Positions 11,701 through 21,734 of a stretch of 64,000 nucleotides of DNA are shown piece after piece. Numbering within the stretch: the stretch's first letter is position 1; each line of letters starts with the position of its first letter. The notes below the pieces were generated by a model. The model saw only the letters and a program-made list of their open reading frames with translations. It was not told where the DNA came from and did not search any database. Made by a program: the position numbers and the translations under genes. Source of the DNA: Apostichopus japonicus (Eukaryota; Echinodermata; Holothuroidea; Aspidochirotida; Stichopodidae); contig NC_092578.1 of the NCBI RefSeq assembly GCF_037975245.1, forward strand, positions 19,480,321 to 19,544,320, in the 5' to 3' direction.

Positions 11701-14700
11701 GGAAATTTGCATAACAAAGCACTTTGGATAACAGCTGATATGCCGAGATGATGTCACCCATGCAGAGGCAGGGAAGTGGTTGAGTGAGGGGTTGAGTGGG
11801 TGTGGGACCAGATTTCGTCTTATAATGGATACATTTATTCTATAACGGTGTAATACTAACCCATCACTGTCTTCTGCAGTAAAACACATAATTTCTTCTT
11901 CACCAGTAGTGGTCGGTGTCCACGTAGTATTTATGTAGTAGTCAGTCGACAGACCGTAAGGATAAGGGGCCAGATCAGATTTGATCATACCAGGAGGTGA
12001 AATTGTTGCTATTTCTATGATACTGTATATAGTGAAAAATCCACATAAAAAACGAGCAGTTATACAAACAGGTATATTGCTTGTTATGATTTTGGGTTAT
12101 AGTAAAAACACCAATGATCCCTTGGTACAAGAAGAATAACGTCTAATATAGAGGGTGCGTTCTAACTGTAGTGAAATTACGGCCTTCCTTACCGGGTTTG
12201 AACAGTAAACGCAACAGGGTGTTTTGGGTCGGTAGGAACATTAAATTTTCCGACATGCTGTGACCAAGAAGGTTCTACTACAGTAGAAACTCCTTGTTGT
12301 GACATTGACTATAAAAACCTGTCATATATAGGCCTACCTGTTTACCACATCCGTTTTAATTTAAAAGGATAAACCCCTTTCTGTTTTGTTTCATTTACCT
12401 GACATTCGTAGAACTGGCTCTAGTGACGATAACTTCATGGTAAGTGCTGCTTTGCGGTATACCTAAACACGAATCATGAGGCCGTGTGGGAGGAATAATA
12501 ACAGGCTTCTCACCACAAGAAGTTGGACTGGAATAAACATCCACCAGAAATTGCAAAGGGATAAAACTTAAAGCCTTATTGGATGTCGTATTCGCAAAAT
12601 CCATAATTTCAATGGAAACACCATATAGTCCGGTGGATGCACTTGCTGCGTCCCATGTGAGTTCACATCCATTCTGTAGAGGGGACAATGAGATATGAAC
12701 TCCTGTTCCATGAACTTCGCACTATACCGTACTGCACTGTTTGATTAATTCATTGATTCATTCTTCCATACGCTAATTTATGATTCATGCTTTCATATTG
12801 ATTCTTCTATTCATTGATTCATCTATCAATTGATTCATCTATTCATTGATTGATTGACTGGTTCGTCCATCCATACACAGACTTATAAACTGAATAATTG
12901 GAGGTACCAGAAGCAATTAAAAATGTTGTTTTAAATACATTTACCTTGCGAATCTACAACCGTTCTATGCTGTGACGTGACCCTATATAGCATGGTTTTT
13001 ACTTACACTATCGAGCACTGCTCCGGGTAAGGTAAAACAACCAGTTCCACAGTTAATTGCAAAGAAGCACCTCACATCGTCACCATCCGGGTCAGCCACT
13101 GCAAGTATTAATTAAAGTATGCACAAGTGTTAGGTATATAAACAATAGACTTGTTTCACTGGTATCAACAGGTATTATGCCACAGGTGCAGGAGATGGCC
13201 GATGGGAACGGGAGTCGTCATTGTGTTCCGAGAGTTCAGACCCTTTTTAATATAGTGATAGTTGAAGTTGGAGTTGTTTCAATCTAAGGGGTCTCCTACT
13301 GTTCCGTTGGTAATTTATAATGTATTACGAGAAAAAAGTTGTGTGCAATAAAACAAAGATCCATCAGAATGATAACAGGACATTTAAAGGTTTCGTAAAT
13401 GTATACCGTTTATGACTACGCCTATGTACCTATGTATGACGTAAATGACTCACAAATAATGATAATTAAAAAGAACAATTAATCTGATAAGAATTTATTA
13501 TTTCGAAAGTCTGCCATAGTCATCAGAGGTGGGAGTTGGAAATGAAGTGTTGGGAAGCAGTAAGGATTGAGATAATTTGGTTGGGTAACTGACCCTCTCC
13601 CCCCCCCGCCCACCCCCTCCCAAGTGGCTATAAGTAATCTATGTCATACCTGGTATTGTGATGGACTTCTGGCATTCTCTGTGATATCGTACAATAGGTA
13701 ATATGGTAGTAGTTGGGGAAGAGTTAATCAAGCCCGTGTCACTTCGAACTGTTAAATCAACGGAAGTCGTCAACGTCCAACGTGCATCGGCTCCATTCAA
13801 AAGAGTACTTATCCAGCAACAATTAGAAAACCTGAATAAATTTAATTAATAAAAATAAAGTTTAATATCATCGCTTTTATTTAAAGGAAAAATGGCTTTA
13901 CAAATTTTTTTTTTTTACTTCAATACAGCCTTCCTGTACATCTAAGTCAAAAGTGTAGTTTTAATTTTTTTTTGTTTTTTTGTCATATGAAACACTACAT
14001 TAAATAAACGTCTGAGATTTACCCTTCATTGTAAATGAGGATCTTTTGGTTTCTCAATAACTTAATTTCAGAAATAATTTCAGGTTTTTGTTACAGAGCT
14101 ATACTTTATAAGTTCTTCCCTCTATGGTGAGGCTTTTCAACAGAAGCTGTCCTTACCCCCTTTTTCTCTTTCTGCCCCTAATGTTGCCCACGTTTATCTC
14201 CTTTTTAGCCTCCAAGAATTTCTAGATACTTAATATGATAAATTAAACCTCATGAAAGGTTGTTATTACTGCCCCCAGATATGTCATAGAAGTACATTTT
14301 TTGTCTAATTAAACACCAATCGCTACCGGCTCAGTTATCTAACCGGCGGCGCTGAGGACTTTAACCCGACCGCAAAATACGAATTTGGCGCCTCGGAAAA
14401 AACCCGCACTTTTCGCGACCAAAGAATAGATCGGTGCATTCGATGTTGACGTTGAAATTTAATGGTTACAGGTGTATGTTTAACTCACCATATTTCAAAT
14501 GTAGGAATGTTAGGTTGGTACAAGGCTGAACTGACACCACTAGTCCAATCTTCCGCCTCACTAAAGTCCGTACAAACATAAGAGAGTTGCTGATTTAATC
14601 CAGAGCAGGAACATTGCAGCGATCCTTCTCCGGTTAACATATTCCCCTCAGCGATATCTTCATCGGTACAATAGTGACGACTTCCGGTACTGCGACGCCA

Positions 14701-15678
14701 TGACATTCGATAGGATATTTCAATCTAATGGAATATTGAAATAGAATATTTCAATCTAATGGAAGATTGAAATTATCGTTAACGTGCTTTTGTTTTGTAT
14801 AATTGGATGAAAATAGAGATATAGAGACACAGAAAACGTTTTTAAAAGTCGCATTGTGAACCGTTGTCAAGTTACATTGGAATTATATTATCTGAGTTAT
14901 GCCTTACATGTTTCTTGTCTATTCTTGTCTAAACTGTTTGGAATTAATTTTACAAAATAAATGAAAAATCATGATCATTAAAAGATAAGAGGGAGCAAGA
15001 GAGAGAGGGAGGTGTGAGAGAAAAGACATTCTTGCAAATCCTATAAACATTGAAGGTGATGGAAAGTTTGATGTTAGCAAATGTTGGTTAATATCGAGTT
15101 ATGAACCTGACATCACACATGTACCGTTACCTGTTGTGACTTCAGAGAAAGCAATGTACATATGCATGGGATTGATATATTCAGTAAAAACAACTTTACT
15201 GAAGTTAGTCAATTCCTCTTCTTGATTCTTCTTCTTTCAACTTTTGCAGCCGTAAAGTTGGATTACAGTTTCTTGTAGATTTCAACAAGAAGGAAATACC
15301 ATGTTGTCACTATACCAAACAGTACTATAAACCATTTAAACCAAACAAATACTAACAAACATACAAACAAGAGATTGCTGAGAATAATAAAACGTAAATC
15401 AGCAGATGAAACACTATGACGTTATATCTTCAAATTGAGTTCATTCAAAATTATGTATCTTAATGAAAAGGATTATTAATAGGCTTAGGTTTTATCCGTG
15501 ATGGAACAAGTGGTTACAGAATTTTTTTGATGTTCACAGGAAACTTGACTGAACATTTATGATCAAAGCCACTCAAGCCAGATTGACATATGCTTGTGTT
15601 ATCAAGAAGAACTGACATATTAAAGAAAAACTCAACTGTTTCAACTATGAACTTGTGAAAATTTGAAATATATTATAT

Positions 15679-15752
<74 letters not shown>

Positions 15753-15931
15753 TCCGGCTTGACAAATGTATATAATTCAAAAGAAAGTTACACATAGCCT
15801 ACCTGTGTAATGTTACTACTTGGATATGGGTTGACTGGCCGCCAAGTGATAATACCTCCCCTAAAATGAGATGCATCTATCTCACTAGAAAAGATGAACA
15901 AATTAGCTAGAAGAAAGTAAATTGGCTTCAT
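5789..15931 (-). CDS. ZP-domain type I membrane protein, 15 exons, about 920 aa
   Basis: Exons in gene order: 15803-15931, 14489-14724, 13650-13831, 13007-13098, 12399 or 12404-12673, 12193-12308, 11861-12022, 11520-11560, 10517-10608, 10011-10275, 9551-9849, 8768-9156, 8096-8210, 6780-6957, 5789-5985. ATG at 15931 begins a signal peptide (MKPIYFLLANLFIFSSEIDA), followed by SHFRGGIITWRPV. The N-terminal ~500 residues hold modules with motifs such as DPDGDDVRC, YGVSIEIMDF, YYINTTWTP and IMCFTAEDSDG, which I recall from uncharacterised secreted proteins of marine invertebrates. A Thr/Asp-rich linker (~540-561) leads to the ZP domain: ZP-N from LLCGPTSFQIDIPRQLV (~C571) through FYTNSVV and IPISCDY, then ZP-C with IHCEVIVCDV. 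A furin-type site RYRR|S (~823-826), one transmembrane helix (~877-900) and a ~20-residue cytoplasmic tail follow. ZP domains polymerise into extracellular matrices or egg coats after furin cleavage. All junctions agree in phase except exon 5 to 6 (see findings). The substrate or matrix is unknown. Confidence 0.85.
6140..6511. mobile_element. Non-autonomous hAT-like DNA transposon (372 bp)
   Basis: The ends are imperfect terminal inverted repeats: CAGTGGCGTAGGAA at 6140-6153, and TTCCTACGCCCTTG at 6498-6511, which reads CAAGGGCGTAGGAA in complement. G-rich and C-rich runs sit just inside each end. It is flanked by a perfect 8-bp direct repeat GATACAGA (6132-6139 and 6512-6519), the target-site duplication length of hAT elements. 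It has no coding capacity. It lies in the last intron of the ZP gene, between the furin-site exon and the transmembrane exon. Confidence 0.8.
9367..9600 (-). repeat. Tandem triplication of the 3' end of ZP exon 11 and its donor
   Basis: The motif ATTCGGTACCACATTCGGTA (plus strand) recurs with periods of 93 and 97 bp, at about 9556, 9463 and 9366. On the minus strand the first two copies encode LNSSLTECGTEYT followed by a donor (GTAAGT, then GTAAGG). The third copy has lost the donor. The first two are in frame with each other, separated by 31 aa. Confidence 0.85.
10640..10960 (-). repeat. Minisatellite, 64-bp unit, about 5 copies, in a ZP-gene intron
   Basis: The core GGAGCAGCAACCGC-TTTCCTT-A-TTTCAGGAATC-CC-TAAGAAATACCTGTTTAGTTATA repeats about every 64 bp. 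It starts just upstream, in gene sense, of exon 9 (10517-10608). On the minus strand each unit carries an acceptor-like ...AACTAAACAG|GT. Confidence 0.75.
11637..11662. repeat. (TA)n microsatellite
   Basis: Short uninterrupted TA dinucleotide run in the ZP intron between exons 7 and 8. Confidence 0.9.
14721..14757 (-). repeat. 31-bp tandem duplication of the ZP exon 2 splice acceptor
   Basis: On the minus strand TCCATTAG|ATTGAAATAT occurs twice, 31 bp apart, with AG at 14757-14756 and at 14726-14725. The downstream copy gives the in-frame exon ...SNITQ|IEISYRMSWRR. Using the upstream copy adds 31 nt and reads into TGA. Confidence 0.85.
15668..15751. repeat. (AT)n microsatellite, about 80 bp
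   Basis: Long AT dinucleotide run in intron 1 of the ZP gene. Confidence 0.95.
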
Positions 15932-16746
15932 TTTTACTTCCTCTCTTTCAATCTTAACCGGGTTTTCTGTTAAACAGCTGGTTGTCGACTAACCCTTAGA
16001 TGAGGTTTTATTATAAAGGCTCTTAGTATTTATACAATTCAACGATCTCAATTGTTGAAATATAGCCTTACGACATGTTTATATAGAGGGCGGTCAGACT
16101 CCACTCTAGGACAATTTGTTACCTGCGATTATGTACAGTATACAGCCTTATTTCGTAGATTACCAATGACATGTATAAATTTCATTCTGACAATCCCGGA
16201 TTTTCACAGAATTTTATTGATAAGGCTTTTATCTGATTAACCTTCTTTAGAAAGATGACGTATAAGGCATTTTCAAGTATTGTTCAAGTCCTATATATTC
16301 TACATGCATGCAACGAATGCTAGCACGTGATAACAAAAGGAAGGAAGAAATGTCATCCAGTATGGTACTGAATGGATAATCACCCCTAGTGAGTCATGAG
16401 CACGAATCCATGTCTACGCAGTATGTACAACATGTTATAGAGCAATGGTAACCCCCCACCCCCACCCCACCCCACGCCGTCTTGTCTGGAAAGTGATCGG
16501 TATTATAAAAATCTCGGGTAGCTACGCGAAATATGTTTCGGGATTAAATTACCCAGCATGCCCTCTCCCTACCACCGTATCCCATCTTCACTCTTAATGT
16601 GTTATGCCAAGAGAATTGCCCGGGCCGGTGCATTGGTCCTTATAAATATGCAACCATATTTAAAATATATTAGATAATTAGGTTACCCAACTTACCCGCC
16701 CCCCCAAGATTCAACTTTTGTTCATTTCATTTCCCACTGTCCACTT
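15932..16746. other. Upstream flank of the ZP gene, no gene seen
   Basis: This is the probable 5' UTR and promoter side of the ZP gene on the minus strand. No clear TATA or initiator can be assigned. It contains C-rich runs (16450-16470, 16690-16760). A short open frame at 16052-16240 has no coding signature. Confidence 0.3.
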
Positions 16747-18718
16747 ACCCACCCCCCCCCCACCCAACTTCTATCAACGTCATTTCTGATTTTGTTCTTC
16801 TGTATCAGTTTTACGCCAGGGATGTGAACTATATAGGTGGCATTACATCTACCTCCTAAAACATATTAACATACTTAGAGAATAAGCCCACCTTTACCCC
16901 CCCCCCCCACCAAACTACTATCAACGTCATTTCTGATTTTGTTCTTCTGTATCAGTTTTACGCCAGGGATGTGAACTATATAGGTGGCATTACATCTACC
17001 TCCTAAAACATATTAACATATTTAGAGAATAAGCCCACCTCTACCCAGCCCCCCCCCCCACCCAACTACTATCAACGTCATTTCTGATTTTATTTTTCTG
17101 TATCAGTTTTACGCCAGGGATGTGAACTATATAGGTGGCATTACATCTACCTCCTAAAACATATTAACATACTTAGAGAATAAGCCCACCTCTACCCAGC
17201 CCCCCCCCCCACCCAACTACTATCAACGTCATTTCTGATTTTATTTTTCTGTATCAGTTTTACGCCAGGGATGTGAACTATATAGGTGGCATTACATCTA
17301 CCTCCTAAAACATATTAACATACTTAGAGAATAAGCCCACCTCTACCCAGCCCCCCCCCCCCACCCAACTACTATCAACGTCATTTCTGATTTTGTTCTT
17401 CTGTATCATTTTTACGCCAGGGATGTGAACTATATAGTTGGCATTACATCTACCTCCAAAAACACATGAACATACTTAGAGAATAAGCCCACCTCTACCC
17501 AGCCCCCCCCCCCCACCCAACTACTATCAACGTCATTTCTGATTTTGTTCTTCTGTATCAGTTTTACGCCAGGGATGTGAACTATATAGGTGGCATTACA
17601 TCTACCTCCTAAAACATATTAACATATTTAGAGAATAAGCCCACCTCTACCCAGCCCCCCCCCCACCCAACTACTATCAACGTCATTTCTGATTTTATTT
17701 TTCTGTATCAGTTTTACGCCAGGGATGTGAACTATATAGGTGGCATTACATCTACCTCCTAAAACATATTAACATACTTAGAGAATAAGCCCACCTCTAC
17801 CCAGCCCCCCCCCCACCCAACTACTATCAACGTCATTTCTGAGTTTATTTTTCTGTATCAGTTTTACGCCAGGGATGTGAACTATATAGGTGGCATTACA
17901 TCTACCTCCTAAAACATATTAACATACTTAGAGAATAAGCCCACCTCTACCCAGCCCCCCCCCCCACCCAACTACTATCAACGTCATTTCTGATTTTGTT
18001 CTTCTGTATCATTTTTACGCCAGGGATGTGAACTATATAGTTGGCATTACATCTACCTCCTAAAACATATTAACATACTTAGAGAATAAGCCCACCTCTA
18101 CCCAGCCCCCCCCCCACCCAACTACTATCAACGTCATTTCTGATTTTATTTTTCTGTATCAGTTTTACGCCAGGGATGTGAACTATATAGGTGGCATTAC
18201 ATCTACCTCCTAAAACATATTAACATACTTAGAGAATAAGCCCACCTCTACCCAGCCCCCTCACCCATGCAACTACTATCAACGTCATTTCTGATTTTAT
18301 TTTTCTGTATCAGTTTTACGCCAGGGATGTGAACTATATAGGTGGCATTACATCTACCTCCTAAAACATATTAACATACTTAGAGAATAAGCCCACCTCT
18401 ACCCAGCCCCCTCACCCATGCAACTACTATCAACGTCATTTCTGATTTTATTTTTCTGTATCAGTTTTACGCCAGGGATGTGAACTATATAGGTGGCATT
18501 ACATCTACCTCCTAAAACATATTAACATACTTAGAGAATAAGCCCACCTTTACCCCCCCCCCCCCCACCCAACTACTATCAATGTCATTTCTGATTTTAT
18601 TTTTCTGTATCAGTTTTACGCCAGGGATGTGAACTATATAGGTGGCATTACATCTACCTCCTAAAACATATTAACATACTTAGAGAATAAGCCCACCTCT
18701 ACCCAGCCCCCCCCCCAC
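16747..18718. repeat. Minisatellite, 149-153 bp unit, 13 copies
   Basis: ACGCCAGGGATGTGAACTAT recurs 13 times, from about 16813 to 18619, with spacing 149-153 bp. Each unit has a variable poly-C run and ends AAGCCCACCTCTACCCAG. Length variation comes mainly from the C run. It lies in the intergenic region between the divergent ZP and WDR75 genes. Confidence 0.95.
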
Positions 18719-20232
18719 GCCCCCCCCATCAAAATGTCTCTTTTTCTTTTGTTTCTGTGTTGTCTTAAATATATTACTAAGATTAATACGCACGTGACGT
18801 TTGCATATGAGATTACCTTAAAGATAATAAATCTTATCTCTCCTCTTAATTTAATCTGATTACCAATTAATGATAGAGTGTCCGGGTGCTCTATTTGGTT
18901 ATTTACAGGTATATTGTTCAGATTCATCCCTTGTGGTAAGTCTGTTCACGAACAATGATTATGACAAACAGGCACACTTTTGTTTAAACATTGCAACGAT
19001 ATCTACTGTGAAACGGCAGTCATTATTTACATTACAAAATAAACCGGACCTTTTTAAATAAGTTAATATATAGTCTCTGTCCAACAAGGGGTCTTCCCTT
19101 TTGCAAAGTATTTTCATGTGTAAGTCTTTAGAATGACGTTCGTGTTTGACGTTTTAGTCTAAACTTTAATGTGTCAACATTGTGTAAAGGTTCACGTGTT
19201 AGCGAGTTTGCAAGGTAGGCAAGGCAAGGTCATCGACTACACCCCTGGCCTAGTCGTTTTGCCAAGAAATGTCAAAACAAGGCCTGTATAACTTGACGTA
19301 CCACACAGGCGTTGATCCAAGGGGTACATGTCTTCCATTTCACCCCCCCCCCTTCCCAATAAAAAAATAATAGTGCATACTTTATTTGTAGAACTTTTCG
19401 TGTAGGCCTCATTATATATTGATAGCCTAAATATACCTATCGATACAGCATTTCACGTCTAAAATTGTATTGTGTTCTGTATCCTTATATATACTTATAT
19501 AATATCATTAAAGGGAGGGGGGGCAGAGGGGGGGGGGGAGATATTTTTGAATAATTGAAGGTCCTTTGATGTGATCTGGTGCAATGTTTTGCCAGTTTCA
19601 ACATGATCATATGATACCATATTATCAACAGATTTTGTTTCCGGTTTGAAATTCTTTTACATGTTCTTGTACATATTATATCAGAAAGACAAACATAGTG
19701 CTCTTTTACAATTTTTCCCTTAGGATGATTCTTGTTTTTTTTTGTCCAATGTCTGGACTTTAATACATTTGACGAACTTAACTGATGGACAATATAAACT
19801 TTCATATTTTGTAAGACAGCCAGATGTGCAGTGGCCTAAAAACAAATATCGTTATCGCAGTGTATTATAACAGTGTAATAATTATTTATAGGAAGCGCGT
19901 ATCACATACGATTGATAGGTTAGCTTTATAACAAGCTGTTCGTGCAACAACTTTTGACGAATCATAAAGGATGAGAACGAACGTTGTCGACGTCGTTGTG
20001 CATACGGTTCTTGACAGTCCATCGAGTGCGGTTAGGTAGGCAATATGTATTTTATTACGCAGCGGCCAACTGTAGGCTTGTAATAGGCTATAGGCTAAAT
20101 TTAGCTAATTGCAAACTAAGTAAGTACCTGAATCAGTAGGCCTGAATGTTACTACGATTATAATCGAGTTAACAGAGCTGACGAGTATTCAAGATCAAAA
20201 GAGCACTGACAAAATACCATGCTAAAAAAACA
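18719..20232. other. Intergenic sequence between ZP and WDR75, no gene seen
   Basis: No exon, RNA gene or repeat array recognised. There are C-rich (19343-19352) and G-rich (19514-19541) runs. Short open frames at 18870-19061 and 19485-19805 lack splice context and any recognisable motif. Confidence 0.4.
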
Positions 20233-20375
20233 ACAGTTTTGAACATTTTTTCAACACTGAAAGCTCCCCCTGCCCCCCCCCCCCGGCTGCGAATTTTTTT
20301 CCCCTGAACCTTTCGGGCAGTGTACGTGGAGTTCAGCCAATCAGAGCGAGGCTGTGTTGATGACGTACTACTCAG

Positions 20376-20456
20376 TAAAGATGGTCAGTCGGGTAAATGC
20401 GTTGCTTCAATAACATAAGGTGGAAAACGAAAGACCGCGAGTTCGAGCCCCCGTGT
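20376..20456 (+). other. tRNA-like (Pol III promoter-like) sequence inside the foldback element
   Basis: GAGTTCGAGCCCC at about 20440 is a good B box. Upstream, GGTCAGTCGGGTAAATGCG resembles a tRNA D arm, with a weak A box. The whole does not fold into a convincing cloverleaf, so it reads as a degenerate tRNA-derived sequence, perhaps a SINE head, rather than a tRNA gene. Confidence 0.4.
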
Positions 20457-20866
20457 GGATTTTCCCCCCACTTTTTCTCATGTCCAAGTAGTTATGTCCA
20501 AGTATTATATCGATATTATAAGTTATGTCATGGTTTTAGTGCATGGTCATCTTATATATGAAACTAAGATAGTGTGGTGAATATATATATAGTTTCTTTT
20601 GTTTATTTTCCTTCTAGATCTTATTAGAGGGAAAACTCAGCCCCAAAATGTGGTACATCCGTTTTAGGAAAGTTTATCCTAATTTAAAGGCAGATGACTG
20701 GCTAGAATAAAAGACAAGGGAAACAGATATTCATTCTGGAGCAATTAAAAAGAGAGGATTTATTGCATAATAAAACAAGGGCAGTACTTGCACTCTTATT
20801 TACATTATTCGCTCATCAGTTAACAACAAATATTTGGCAGTTTCCACAATAAACCGTTCATTACTG

Positions 20867-20927
20867 GACCTCGTCTCTCACAAGGAGGTGCTATAGGAAA
20901 AGTTATTTTCCTATAGCACCGAGGTCC
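20867..20927. other. Perfect hairpin within the foldback element
   Basis: Inner stem: 15 bp perfect, GGTGCTATAGGAAAA (20887-20901) and TTTTCCTATAGCACC (20906-20920), around a GTTA loop. An outer 7-bp stem GGACCTC/GAGGTCC (20867-20873 and 20921-20927) extends the structure. It lies near the centre of the foldback transposon. Confidence 0.8.
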
Positions 20928-21325
20928 GATTGCAATTTTTATTAGTAATAGCTACCGTGGCCTCTAGTCTAGCTAGATCATAAAATTTCCTAATGCTGTA
21001 GGCCTACTGTCACTGTGTACAAATATTGCTGTGTAGATGTGTGTAAACTGTACGTACGTAACATACTACTGTACCAGTACTACAGTACTGAGTACCGTGT
21101 CATGTCAATCTGAAGACATTGTAAATTTGCACAACAGACAGCGATCATACATCGCCGTTTTTCAACAAAGAAACCGATGCAAACGTCACGTAAGTTGTGG
21201 ACAATGATTCAGTATAATGTTATTATTGCAAGGCCTTTATACCTTAATACTTTCTGCTGTTGTACAACAATTATGTTGACTTATCGAATGCGATTTTCCC
21301 ACTTCAACATTTGGTACGCACGCCG

Positions 21326-21734
21326 CCATCTTAACTGTAGTACGTCATCAACACAGCCTCGCTCTGATTGGCTAAACTCCACGTACACTTCCCGAAAGGT
21401 TCAGGAAAAAGAAATTCGCCCCCTGGCTACGTCCCTGTGTCCATATGGTACTGTTCAAAACTGTATATGCTCATGTGGGCGAAGGTTTGCCCTCTTCGGC
21501 AATTTCCCTATTAGTAAAGAAGGTAAAGGAACCGACAGCATAAGGTCAAGTCATGTAAACTGAAATTTGGTTTCCCAGTTTTGATGCCAACACATGAGCA
21601 GTGTTATTCCAGGGAGTTCATGGTTATTCGTTTCATGACAATTTCACTGATTCAATACATACAGGTAACAATTGTGTTGCACGGGTCTAATGAGTGTTGT
21701 AGTAGTTTTCAGCGTTTCTCCACGCATTTGCAAC
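21326..21734 (+). promoter_or_regulatory. Likely WDR75 promoter and 5' UTR, overlapping the transposon arm
   Basis: The right arm of the foldback element carries an inverted CCAAT box (TGATTGGCT, ~21364-21372) and a CRE-like TACGTCAT (~21340-21347). The first supported WDR75 codon is at 21735. No TATA box is seen, as expected for a housekeeping gene. The transcription start cannot be placed from sequence. Confidence 0.35.

Larger units (their letters stand above)
20233..21464. mobile_element. Foldback DNA transposon with ~140-150-bp terminal inverted repeats
   Basis: The left arm, 20233-20384, is matched in inverted orientation by 21326-21464. Matching landmarks are ACAGTTTTGAACA at the tips, CCTGAACCTTTCGGG, GTGTACGTGGAGTT, GCCAATCAGAGCGAGGCTGT, GTTGATGACGTACTAC and AAGATGG. 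Between the arms is ~0.9 kb without coding capacity, so it is non-autonomous. No flush target-site duplication could be fixed. The right end lies ~270 bp upstream of the WDR75 start codon. Confidence 0.75.
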
